A stretch of 64,000 nucleotides of DNA from Hirsutella rhossiliensis. Lineage: Eukaryota; Ascomycota; Sordariomycetes; Hypocreales; Ophiocordycipitaceae. Positions 1 through 9,557 of the stretch are shown in pieces. A program made the position numbers and the translations under genes. The stretch spans positions 2,542,001 through 2,606,000 of the forward strand of contig NW_025408670.1 of assembly GCF_020360975.1 (NCBI RefSeq), read 5' to 3'. Within the stretch, counting starts at the first letter, position 1. Every line of letters starts with the position of its first letter. The notes beneath the pieces are model-generated. The model made no database searches and was not told the DNA's origin. It saw only the letters and a program-made list of their open reading frames with translations.

Positions 1-20
1 ACGCTTGACGCGTGTGTTGC

Positions 21-908
21 TCAAAAGTCTCCCCACCACTTCTGGCGTGTGATTTCCATCTTGAGCTCCTCAGGGCACGGTTCGAGAAACCTATCAATCG
101 TTTGCTGCCACGATTGACGAATTCTGTTTCCATACCACGCCGAAGTATACTCCCAGTAGTAGGGATACCACCCTGCGAACTCCCAGTCAATGATGCCGAC
201 GACCTGGTCGCCACGGACCAAGATGTTGAAGGGGTTGAGGTCTCCATGCGTAAACACGGGAGGCGGCCACGGTCCATCCTGCTTGGCGGCCATTCCTTTG
301 ATATCCTCCCAGTCCTGTTCGTTTACGTTTTCGTGGTTCGCATGCTCTCCTGGCCTGAATCCATCACGGAGCCAGAGGTGAAACTCCTGCGTCGTCTTAA
401 AAGGTCCAAACCTTGGCCTGGACCGAGGAATGCGGGAGTCACGCAATGAGGCACCCACGCAACTCTCGATTCCCGCATCCGGATGGGGCGTGAGTGCTCT
501 CAGCTCTCGTAACATACCCCGAAGCTGCGCAAAGATGGAATCGAGATCTGACTCAGACAACGTCTTCCAGGCTTCAGGGAGAGACAGGCCCTGGATGCGT
601 TCCATGACGATGTAGGCGCGGTTTCTGTGGACAAAAGATGAGAGCACGCGCGGCACGGGTATGGAGGTTTTGGCAGCGATGAAGCTCAGGGTTGCGGCTT
701 CAGTGAGGTGAACAACTTCGCTCGACTTGACTATGAGGTGCTTCGAGATGGGGACACAGGGGCCATCGTGTGCGTAGAATCGCGCAGTAGTCTCAAGCGC
801 GACAAGAGTCAAGAAGCGGCGGAACCATGTGTTGTTGATGGCCAGGTGTTGAGCCTCGTCGTGCTGGGTGGCTGTACTGTCGACTGGTGGAACGTACGGC
901 GTTGACAT
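21..908 (-). CDS. APH-like phosphotransferase (protein-kinase-like fold), 295 aa
   Basis: Single-exon gene starting at the in-frame ATG at 908 (protein begins MSTPYVPP); the frame is open a little further upstream but without an ATG. The fold is that of aminoglycoside/choline phosphotransferases. The catalytic loop HGDLNPFNIL lies near residue 221, with Asp in HGD as catalytic base and Asn as metal ligand. The DFG-equivalent IIDWEFAG lies near residue 241, and an N-lobe segment reads AYIVMERIQGLSL. In fungi this family is large and its substrates are mostly unknown; small alcohols, amines or sugars are typical, and antibiotic resistance should not be assumed. No signal peptide is seen, so it is probably cytosolic. 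It is the first complete gene at the left edge, transcribed in the same direction as the next gene. Family call is firm, substrate unknown. Confidence 0.85.
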   Translation of the reverse strand: MSTPYVPPVDSTATQHDEAQHLAINNTWFRRFLTLVALETTARFYAHDGPCVPISKHLIVKSSEVVHLTEAATLSFIAAKTSIPVPRVLSSFVHRNRAYIVMERIQGLSLPEAWKTLSESDLDSIFAQLRGMLRELRALTPHPDAGIESCVGASLRDSRIPRSRPRFGPFKTTQEFHLWLRDGFRPGEHANHENVNEQDWEDIKGMAAKQDGPWPPPVFTHGDLNPFNILVRGDQVVGIIDWEFAGWYPYYWEYTSAWYGNRIRQSWQQTIDRFLEPCPEELKMEITRQKWWGDF

Positions 909-1324
909 GGCGAGGCCTTGATCTGGCAGCAACTACAAGAAGCGGGCCTGTTGAAGCATTTTTGGCTTTTTCCATCACATTTTGCATGGGCGGAATGGCC
1001 GAGTCGACAGCCGGTGATGAGTAACTTGATATCCAGAAACAAAGAGGGAGACGAGAGGCGAGGTTGTGGGAACAGTGAGAAGTTGGAAGTTGAAAACCAG
1101 GCTTTGTCATTCAGCCCATGCTTAGTCATGCAGGAACCTTGTTTCTCTTACTCTTGCCTACCCTGCAGAGCAATTCAATCTCTACCTCGAATATCTCAAC
1201 TTCTCCTCTGTACTTGGATACCATTCAAACCCCGAGTCTCGCCACCATGTCCAAAGAGCAATGGAACCTCGCTTGGCATGAGAAGAGTCACAATGGAGTA
1301 TCGACGCTGTGCTGACATGTTCCG
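909..1324. other. Intergenic spacer
   Basis: About 415 bases between two minus-strand genes. It must hold the promoter of the phosphotransferase and the 3' end of the MBL-fold gene. Short overlapping open frames occur on both strands but none shows motifs or splice structure. Confidence 0.5.
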
Positions 1325-2392
1325 TCACAACTCAAGCACAAGGCTCGCGCCATTCTCAACCTGCACCACGCGCGGCTCTTCCCCTGTGCCGCAAGACTCG
1401 TCACCTTTGCGCCCAGTCTCCTCCTCCTCCAAGGCCCACGGCAGAGTGCGAGGCGTGTCCACTGTCCGGAGCAGTCTCATAAAGACGCCGGCGTAGTTCA
1501 GCGTCGAGTGGTGCGACGGGATCCAGTACTTTGCTCCCCCGATTTTCCGATGCAAGGCCAGCCCGCCTTTGGCACCCAGCGTCGTCATGTAGCCAAAGGT
1601 GTGGCTCTCTTTCAGGCCGTGCAGCATGGCCAGCTTCTTGGTCGCCGGCTCGGCGTCGAGAAATGCCTGCAGCGGGCCCGCGTCCAGCCGTGTCCCGTGA
1701 GGCGAGTTCAACAGAGCTTCGTGCGTCTCGACTCCGGCCTCGTCGAGGTGTGTCCAGATTATGGCCAGGCAAAAGTTGAGCTCTGCATGTCCAGGCAGCC
1801 GGAGCGGCGTTAGCCACCCTGGCAAGTTGCCTCCTGGGTGTAGTTCCGGGCTCCGCCACGACTTTGCTGAAGCAGGCAGGTCATGGATCAGGGCGATGTT
1901 GCGAAAATGGCCCCAGGTCTGTAGAATTTTGGCTGCTTCAGGCGTCGCAATGACGGGTATCTGCTTGTCAAAGGTGCGCAGCGTAGCTTCGTGCAAGTGG
2001 TCGAGATAATGAAAGCCCAGCAAGATGGCATCGATGGCGCCACGGTAGCCCGTCTCCGATCTGTCCTCGCTACCAGCTTCGTCTTTGCTCGAATCGTCCC
2101 GAGCAGCGTCTTCGATTTCACGAATGAGGGCCTTAATGGCCGAGACGTCGCCGACGGCCGGCGGCTGGGACAAGGTGATGTAGATGAACCAAGAGCTGAG
2201 CACACTCGTAGCCCCCGCGAGCCACGGCTCGAAGACGACGTGGAAGTAAGCTTTGCCCGCTTTAACAGCCTCATCTACCGGACGAGGAAACGACATGAGC
2301 CAGGAATTGTCGCCGTTGAGCGACGTCATGATGGGCCGCAGGGCCCGAGGCCGCAGCTGCGCCCTGAGGGTGGCGGTTCGTGAGGCATCCAT
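1325..2392 (-). CDS. Metallo-beta-lactamase-fold protein with degenerate metal site, 355 aa
   Basis: Single exon from ATG at 2392. It resembles the fungal and plant group of metallo-hydrolase/oxidoreductase-like proteins related to the MBL superfamily. The segment AILLGFHYLDHLHEATL (residues about 121-137) sits where the metal-binding HxHxDH loop is expected, followed by IPVIATPEAA and later ESHTFGYMTTLGAKGG and WIPSHHSTLNYAG. Only the DH of the canonical loop is kept; the first two His positions align with Phe and Tyr. The middle (about 73-110) is acidic and poor in predicted structure. No signal peptide. Function unknown; it may bind a single metal or be non-catalytic. A TATA-like element lies about 80 bases upstream. 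The fold call is an inference from motif order, not an alignment. Confidence 0.72.
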   Translation of the reverse strand: MDASRTATLRAQLRPRALRPIMTSLNGDNSWLMSFPRPVDEAVKAGKAYFHVVFEPWLAGATSVLSSWFIYITLSQPPAVGDVSAIKALIREIEDAARDDSSKDEAGSEDRSETGYRGAIDAILLGFHYLDHLHEATLRTFDKQIPVIATPEAAKILQTWGHFRNIALIHDLPASAKSWRSPELHPGGNLPGWLTPLRLPGHAELNFCLAIIWTHLDEAGVETHEALLNSPHGTRLDAGPLQAFLDAEPATKKLAMLHGLKESHTFGYMTTLGAKGGLALHRKIGGAKYWIPSHHSTLNYAGVFMRLLRTVDTPRTLPWALEEEETGRKGDESCGTGEEPRVVQVENGASLVLEL

Positions 2393-2793
2393 GAGGACGA
2401 ATCACGATTGCTAACAACGGGGGTTTGAGTCGTGGAAACTCAGGCTCGGCGAGCAAACGAGGAGCGATGCATTATATACGAGGCAGCGGATGCACGTCTA
2501 AATAACGGCTGCGATTGACTAGTGCTTACTCGAGCCAAGACGGCGAGTCGACCCCTTTGCACTCGTGGCTGTCTGCTGATGGCGAGATGGACGGCACAAG
2601 GTCTCGGAGGCGCCATCAACTGGGCGGCCATCACACGCAGCTCGCCCCTCAAAGTGTCCAAGTGGACAGGGGCAAGTTGGAGGGTCGACAAACAAGCTCC
2701 TCGAGACACATCAAAGACACTCGACACGCCCCTTTCACTCCGCCCACCGCCGCGAATCCTCTCTCAGGCATACCAAGCATACAAAATACGCCC
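2393..2793. other. Intergenic spacer with promoter of the MBL-fold gene
   Basis: About 400 bases between the LYC1-like stop and the MBL-fold ATG. Apart from the TATA candidate at 2472-2478 nothing coding is supported. Long open frames on the plus strand here continue antisense into the LYC1-like gene and are shadows of its GC-rich third positions. Confidence 0.5.
2472..2478 (-). promoter_or_regulatory. TATA-box candidate for the MBL-fold gene
   Basis: Read on the minus strand the site is TATATAA, 80 bases upstream of the ATG at 2392 and in the right orientation. It is the only strong TATA match in this spacer. The transcription start is not known. Confidence 0.4.
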
Positions 2794-4027
2794 TCACGAC
2801 CAGCCGTAAAACTGCGCATCCACCAGGCCGCCCTCGCGCTGCTCCCCCCCGTGCCACCGAAGACACGGCACCATGTCCGGCCTCTCCTCCTCGACCGTCC
2901 GCGCGCCCTGTCCCAGCTCCTCGACCAGCAGCGCCGCCGCCGCGACCGTCTGCTCGGCCGGCTCCCACACCACAACCTCGCGAAACCCCAGCTGGCTCGC
3001 CTCGGCCGCCGCCATCCCGAGCACCTTCTTGATCTCCCTCTCCATGCCGCGCACCCGCGTCGAAACGAGCCGCCCGATGTAGAGCCTGCGCGACCGCAGG
3101 TCGTGCGTCCACCACACCCACGCCTCGGTGCCAGTCTCGCGGTTCTTGGACGTCGCCCCGTGCAGGCTAGGGCGCTCCTCGCCGGTCTGGCGATTGGCAA
3201 GGTGCTTCTTCTTGAGGATGCCGGAGCGCACTATGTGCCACCTCATGAGCCTCTGCGTCGGCATCAGCTGGGCGTGCGTCTTGCTGTTGCCGTCGTCGCG
3301 GAGCCCCGAGAGCCGGAGCTTGGCCATGTTGACGTCCTTCTTGCCCAGCTCCACCAGCCGCGGCACGCGCGTGTACTTGAGCTCGTCCGTCTCGAGCGGC
3401 ATCTCGACGAGGGCCTTGCCGATGACGATGCGGAGGTGTCGTGCCGGCTGAGGCGTCCAGCCCAGGCCGCCGTAGAACTCGGGCCGCAGGTCGCTGTAGA
3501 GCACGCTGAACTCGATCCTCTTGACGACCTCGTCCAGCGTCTGCTGTACCTTGCTCAACAGCATCGTCGCCATGCCCTTGCGGCGGTAGTCGGGCAGTGT
3601 GAAGATGTCGGTGACGACGGCGGCCCTGACGGGCCTCATGCCCTGGCCCGCGTTGACCATGGCGTCGCGCAGATACGTGGTGCAGCTCGAGATGATAGTC
3701 TCGGGCGCCTCTCGGTCAAAGAGCACCCAGTATGCCGTCTGGCCAATGCTAGCCTCGGTCTCGGACAGGTGCATGTGCAGGTCTTTGTAGTCGCTTGTCG
3801 ACAGCGGCGCCGCCCACATCTGGCTATTGTTCTCAAAGTGCTTGGTGATTTGCGCCGGCGTTGCGCGCTGGTAGACGAAGCGTGAGTCCTCGTTGTGCAC
3901 CAGCATCTTGGTCCTGAAGCGGGCGAGGCCTTGGTGAGCAACGCCTTCTGGAGGGATGCGATGCGGGATGAGGACCAAGTTCTTACTTCTCTCGACTCTC
4001 AGTCCCGCCTCCCGCCGAAGACGTCAT
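2794..4027 (-). CDS. LYC1: LYC1-like GNAT-family N-acetyltransferase, 386 aa, two exons
   Basis: Model: exon 1 at 3987-4027, intron 3914-3986 (GTAAGA..CTTCAG), exon 2 at 2794-3913. The large frame itself has no ATG before residue MLVHNED, but an upstream ATG (MTSSAGGGTESRE) splices into it in phase, so I prefer the two-exon start. A GNAT core lies near residues 75-190: the acetyl-CoA-binding motif A is TDIFTLPDYRRKGMATMLL, with an R/Q-x-x-G-x-A-like turn. FYGGLGWTP and a long C-terminal domain follow, as in yeast LYC1 (L-lysine 6-acetyltransferase, first step of lysine catabolism in some yeasts). In filamentous fungi these proteins are usually only named by similarity, so lysine as substrate is an inference. 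No targeting signal is seen. Confidence 0.78.
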
Positions 4028-4319
4028 AAGTGCCAAGGGAATGATGCAAGCAGGTGGAAACTGTGACGGGGCCAAAGGCGTGGGTGCTTTTGACGAACGA
4101 GGGAGCGATGAAAGATGAAACATGGGCGGCGAGGAAACGGATGGTTTTGACTGCTCAAGCAAACGCCTCGTGCCCCAGGCAACCGGCCAGCTGCTCTCTC
4201 GCTGCCCTGCCACGCGGACTGAGTGCCCCTTAGAAAATCCGCACAACGAAACAGGCCGTCATCGAACACAACCTGCCCCAGGGGCGCTGCTTGTTTGGTG
4301 AGGACGCAAACTCTCGAGA

Positions 4320-4860
4320 GATAACAAATGTATCATTGAAAGGAAGGCCGCGGTCAGGTTCAAGGCGGTTGAGTCTGTCGAGAAACGGCATTTCTCACCG
4401 CTCGGCCCCAAGGTTTGGCGAATCGTCTCGGCATCGTCGTCCGAAATGCCCAGGAACCGCTTTATGTATCCCTCGGCACCGCCAATCTTGTCTCTCGGAT
4501 GCCCCATCAAGTCCATCATCACGGCTGTATTATTGCCTATCATCTCACGCAACCCAGAGCGTCGACGCTAATCTCCGACAGGCCGCTGCTCGAGGCAAAG
4601 TGCTCGATGGCCAGGCGCAGCGGCTCCTCCCGGGAGGGCCCGAGTCCGACACGCGGGCAACCTGTAGCTGCGAGCGGAGCAGCGCCGGCTTGAGTCGGGC
4701 ATGTAGCCGGGCGTGTCGGACCGGAACACGGTGCGGGGCTTGATATGGCCAGGGACAATGGCCTCGAGGTCTCGCAGGATCATCGAGCCGGAGACGGTGA
4801 TGAACGGGGGAGTGGAGAGGGCTTGTGTGAGCTGTCCCGGCGGATGGATTCGTCCAGGGG
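4320..4860 (-). pseudogene. Relic of a fungal tyrosine/serine phosphatase (Tyr_phosphatase3-like)
   Basis: Three disconnected pieces of one protein family remain on the minus strand. First is the N-terminal piece (about 4860-4690): PPFITVSGSMILRDLEA then RTVFRSDTPGYMP, which matches the usual 'xxNVRDLG...LFRSxxP' opening. A short helix-like piece near 4560-4640 (LRLAIEHFASSSGLSEISVD) is in another frame. Last is the C-terminal piece (about 4552-4395), GGAEGYIKRFLGISDDDAE followed by TIRQTLG, matching the family's ending. Frames change between pieces, stops intervene, and the part that should carry the HCxxGKDRTG catalytic loop is missing. The remnant is therefore non-functional as a phosphatase. 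The family assignment rests on remembered motif patterns. Confidence 0.62.
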
Positions 4861-5370
4861 ATTTCTGTAATGATTGCGAGCAGCTTGCTGTCTGGGGTTG
4901 AGGCTGATGAGTTGTCGTGATGAATGCTGTTTGATGGCATGTTACTTTGACGGTACAAAACGACTAGCTTCCCACTCGGGACGGCAACTTCCGGTTACGA
5001 AGTAATTAGCAAGCAATTATAAACATCTTCAAGCTGCGGCTCAGCGGGCTCTTCGTACGGCTACCCGTCCACCTTGGACGAGGCCGTCTCGCGCCTACCA
5101 GCGAGCTTTGAGGATCATGTGAGGGTACGGGTCGGTGCTCTGGGTATTGACGGGCGTGAAGCCGTTGTCCAAAGTTCCAACTGCATTGCCTCCATCGATC
5201 TGCTGCTCATCCGCTCGTGAATGAGGTGACCTGGGACCTTCAGTGACCCCCGGATGAAAACCGGGTCCAAAGCGGCTGGACTGACTTGCTTTTCTAGCTG
5301 GCTAACAGAGATCAACCTTGACGTCTCTTCTCAATTCACCACGCTGCATCGGCAGACCGAAGCCATCCAC
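4861..5370. other. Intergenic, no gene seen
   Basis: About 500 bases between the phosphatase relic and the GH16 stop. It is AT-richer around 4900-5030 than the neighbouring genes. No motif-bearing frame is visible on either strand. Confidence 0.4.
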
Positions 5371-6302
5371 TCAATATGTGTTCCCCGAAGGCGTGGCGTC
5401 GCTCTCCCAGTCCCGCTGGAAGCGACTCCACCCCCCGTTCTCGGGCTCATCCGCCATGAGGAGCGTGTGCACGACATAGTCGTACGACCCGTCGGCCGGC
5501 GTCTTGCCCTGACACACGTTGCCCCCCATGGCGACGTTGAGCAAGACCGTCATGTCCCGCATGGGCCGCGTGCCCCCGGGAATCTCAGCCTTCATGACGG
5601 GCCGGCCGTCAATGTACCACAGCAAGCGTCCCTGACCCGGCCGACCGTCGGGCTGGTCCCACGCGAAGTCGTAGCGCACGGGGCGGCAGTGCATGTCGGG
5701 GATGTTTGTGCCGAGGACGCGGTGCTTGTGCGGCTCGTGGTGGAAGCCCCAGTGCAGGCACGACTTGTTCTCGCGGTCGCCGTTCCACGTCTCGGCAATG
5801 TCGATTTCGCCGTCGACGGGCCACGAGAAGGGCTCTTGGGGCAGTAGCCAAAAGGCGGGCCAGATGCCGTCAGCGCAGGGGGCCACGAGCACAGCCGTCA
5901 GCACGCCTCTGTCGCGGGCCAACGTCTTGCGGCTGACGAGCCGGGCCGACGTGTAGCGCTGCTCGGGCGAGGGCGAGGCGTTGTTGGCGATGGCGCGGAT
6001 CACGAGATGGCCTTCGGGCGTGCTGCTCCGGTTAGCAAGCACAGCCACCCACGGCCACGGCGGCGTGAGACCAACTGAAACGAATTGTCGGCAGCAGCCG
6101 TGTAGTGCTGTAGCTCCTGGTTCCCCCAGCCGTCGGGGCCGTTTCCAATCTTGGCATCCCACTCGTCGCCCACGGGCACGTCAGGCCGAAATCGAGGCTG
6201 CCAGTAGGCCTGGTTGGCCGCAGGAGCTTGCGCCGGCCGGGACTGCGACGTCAAGCTATCCCACTCGTCCTTGGCCCGCTTCAGGTGGTCCTTCCAAGGC
6301 AT
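5371..6302 (-). CDS. GH16 family glucanase-like protein, 292 aa, two exons
   Basis: Exon 1 is 6076-6302 (MPWKDHLKRAKDEW...), the intron 6023-6075 (GTTGGT..AGCAG with a CTAAC branch point) and exon 2 5371-6022. The junction restores a continuous GH16 sequence: ELQHYTAAADNSF then H-TPEGHLVIRAIAN. The active-site signature EIDIAE (nucleophile Glu, Asp, acid/base Glu) is intact and followed by TWNGDRENKSCLHWGFH; WDAKIGNGPDGWGNQE and GIWPAFWLLP are further hallmarks. GH16 enzymes cleave or transglycosylate beta-1,3(4)-glucans. No signal peptide is present at the chosen start, which suggests an intracellular protein or an upstream exon I did not find. Family call secure; substrate and start uncertain. 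Confidence 0.88.
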
Positions 6303-9300
6303 CACATACGATAGCAGGGGTAATATCAAGAGTCTTTGTCGATTCGCGGGCGGTGTGGATGCTACTGCTGAAGGGAGCTTCAACGGCTGTCGTCACTTTT
6401 CCCCGCAGCCAAGGCGCGTTAGCCGCTCCACGCTGCTCGCCTACCCTGTACCGCAAATCCTCCGAGCCCCGGTCAGGATGGATGCGAAACGAGAGCCACC
6501 TACTACCATCAATCGACTGGACGCCGTGCCGTCGAGTGTAGCTGTTTCGTTTAACTTACATCATATAAATGTGTAAGGACGTCCAATCACACCTTCCGTA
6601 CTCTATAGTAAAGCTCGAATTCAAGCTAGCCAGGGCCAACTCTCTTTTGCCCCGGTCGTGTCAGCTCCCGGCTCTCGCACGCAACGACGATCCCCTAGCG
6701 GCATCACATTCCGTGTGTCGAGCCCAAGAAACTAGAGCCAGTGCCAGGGGACAAGGACGCGGAGTGGACGCTCCGTACCCATAGAATGATGCTCTGCGTT
6801 GCCCGGCCACAACTTCAACTCCCAACGAGCTGTTGCGTCCTGCAACAAACTAGAGACACGGAAAGACAGGACTGTTCCTTGCTACACCTATTAAACCCTT
6901 GAGTACATCTCCTGCTAGGGACTATGACAGCTTCCAGCATCCAACCCGGAACCCTATGCCCTATGTTGCTGTCATGCATCCCGCGGACCGCTCCTCCCTG
7001 GGTCAGACAAGACCAGCAGGCTGCGGAAAACGCGTCAAGACGATGCAGAAAAGCCGGCAATGTCGTGCCATTTCCAGCTTCTCGTGCCCCTCGTGTCATT
7101 CGTTATAAACCAACCCCCCACCCCCCGTCCCCCCCCCGTTCCATTGTCAGGGCAGCGTAGAATGACGTGTAATAAGATTGCTGAGAAATCGCGCCTTTCC
7201 CATCGTCTAGCTGCCCAAAGCATCCCATCGCCAAGGTGCTGCTGACGTAGCAGGCCCTCGCTTGAAATTAAGGCGCGTCCAACAATGGCCGCAGGCGCTC
7301 GTCTGAGCAACATCCTCCATGGACCCCTCACCGGGAGGGAAGCCCGAGCTGCCATTTGAGCTACTTCGTACCCCCAGCTCTTATATTTCCCGAAAGGCTG
7401 GCGTGGAACACAGCATGGGCCCTGAGGCGCCTTGGGGACGGTGCTCGGCGTCGGCCACGCGTCTGTCATATCTGACAGCTCACCATTTTCGTCCCTTTTC
7501 ATCTCGCAAGATGTACCTAACTAGAGCAGCTCTAGCATGGCGAGCCTTGAAATAGGCTTGGCCTCGATGTAGTAAACGTCGGCAAGACCAAGATCGAGAC
7601 GGGGATCAAGGGAGGAGAGAACTGAGGTTAGGTATTGTCTTTGATGTATATATGCATGCTCAACGGGGACTTGCCGGTAAACCACCTTTTGGTTCGCCCA
7701 GGCACGCTTGGAAGCCAAGCACATAATTATCGTGCACCTCATATAAGAATTCTTTAATCTTTACATCACCATTGTTTGCTTCGTCTTTGGCTTCTGTGGT
7801 CCTGTCATGCCTGAACCGTTGAAGACCGACTTGACACGCCCAGGACCCCTTCGTCTCTACATACAAGCAAAGCATGCAGTCCAGCTCATTCCCCAATGAC
7901 CGATTTGGCCTGCGCGTTAAATGCGAGGACGGGATGCGACGCCACAGAAAGCCGAACAACGTGGCTCCGCACCTCCCTATTGGGTCTCTTCGCTCTACCG
8001 TTTCTCCCGTCCCTTCGGCTCGCTCTGTGTAACCAGATCGTGCATCAGTCATGCACTGGACTTCCGCTGTATCCGGATTCGGGAATAAGAAGTCTAGCTG
8101 GACCACCTCATGACTCCATCTTCGCCCGAGTTCCATCCTCGCCCGAGCCCCCAAGTTTGCGTGTTTGGAGGATTGGTATGGGAAACCTCAATACCTTCCA
8201 GGCCCCTGGGCTCGGGAACAAGTCACCATTTATACATATGCCGTCTCATTGCAAGAGTTTGATGCGTCAGATACTACATCGCTCGTCGTGTTGACGGGAT
8301 ACAGTGGGCTCGTCGATGCCTCTACAACACGGCCAAAACACCTGGCCTCCTTATGCCTCGCAGCTCCAATACCAAGCTTTGCAGATGGCAAGAGGATCAA
8401 AGACCGGGGATCATATACCGACGAGAGGCATATCAATGCCTGCCAACGCCTGTCCATCTATGACGTGCCTCAGAAATAGAAACAGACCGCGGCCTGTCTC
8501 CTGAGGGGTATACTATCAAGTACAAACGTCAAAATCGCCGCTTGAAGATGGGCTCTGCTTGGTTCGAGAGTCAGATTTGGAAAGCAAGTCTTTTGGTTTC
8601 TGTTCCAAAAGATGCTACATCGGAGATTTCCCTTGTTGGCGGTGAGACATGCGGGCCGAGCTGCTTGGCCTGGCCCAAATTTAGCAGGATATTTAACCAT
8701 GACGCCTCAAACAGACGCCCGCCCCTCCTCCACCCAGGACCTCAAGTCAGATGGGTCCTCGGCGAAGTGCGTGGAATTTGCTCGTAACGCATTTATTGCT
8801 ATACTCTAGACACGACACTGCCATACTTGTATAAGGCGGGCCATTGGCAGCTTCATTCCCACGCACCAAGGGATTGCGCCGTTGTCGGTGCCGTGTCCCT
8901 CTCTGCCCAGTTTTGTGACTCCTCAGCTGGATGAGATCCGTAATGCACATGCCGGCCAATGATTGAATATCCAGCTCTAATCCAGGGCGAAGGTGCCATG
9001 GCGCATGGCCTTTTGCCACGGGCACAAGCTCGAATCATCTGCAACTTTTTGATGCAGGAAATCCGCCACGGACGCCGGTATTCCACCGCTATTGGGTTTC
9101 CAGCCGACTTGAAACCACTGTCGTGGCCTGCCGCTTTCCGGACGACGTCTTGATATGGCCCTGGCCCGCCTGTAGCGCCACAGGCAATGACCTGGGGGCC
9201 CAACTCGCTTCGCGCATCAGCACGACCTGCGGCCTTCAGCCCCTTGGCGGCGTTGAACGCCCTCGAGAGGTAGCTGTTGAACTGGACCTGTCAGCGGCCG

Positions 9301-9331
9301 TGATTGGCGAAAGGTGTTGCTGTAAACGCAC
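6303..9331. other. Gene-poor stretch, about 3 kb
   Basis: No supported gene. Frames of 60-165 codons exist on both strands but overlap each other and lack motifs, coding-like codon choice or clean splice sites. The segment 9150-9288, minus strand, is an exception: it reads like coding sequence (strong C/G third positions) and may be an extra 3' exon of the zinc-ribbon gene; see findings. A C-rich run lies at about 7110-7140. Confidence 0.4.
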
Positions 9332-9557
9332 TTAACCACATGGGGTGCCGCATTCCTTGCAGTTCTTGCCGGGGATCACCCAGACCTCGACGCCTTGGGC
9401 GGAGCATTTCGGGCATCGAATGCCGGGCAGCTAAAGTCTTGTCAGATTGGGCGAGATTTTGGTAGTAATTGCGGCTGCGGACCTTGGCTGCCTGCTCAAT
9501 CATGTTGACGACGCCGAAAGATTTGGGTCTCGTGTCCGTCTCCCACACTCTTGACAT
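9332..9557 (-). CDS. Small zinc-ribbon-like protein, 57 aa, two exons
   Basis: Too small and too interrupted to stand out by length. Exon 1 9483-9557 reads MSRVWETDTRPKSFG and ends NMIEQAAK. The intron 9431-9482 runs GTCCGC..TTTAG with a CTGAC branch. Exon 2 9332-9430 reads LPGIRCPKCSAQG, then VEVWVIPGKNCKECGTPCG and stop. Four or five Cys in CxxC-x15-CxxC-xxC spacing suggest a structural zinc ribbon. Codon choice is GC3-rich in both exons and the phase fits across the intron. Similar tiny proteins appear in other filamentous fungi as far as I recall, with no known role. An alternative donor just before the stop (GTTAAG) could extend the protein into 9150-9288, but the phase does not fit the coding-like frame there. 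Confidence 0.55.

Noticed and set aside
2515..3885. 456-codon open frame on the plus strand
   Set aside because: Antisense to the LYC1-like gene; Arg/Leu/Pro/His-rich composition is the usual shadow of GC-rich third positions on the opposite strand.
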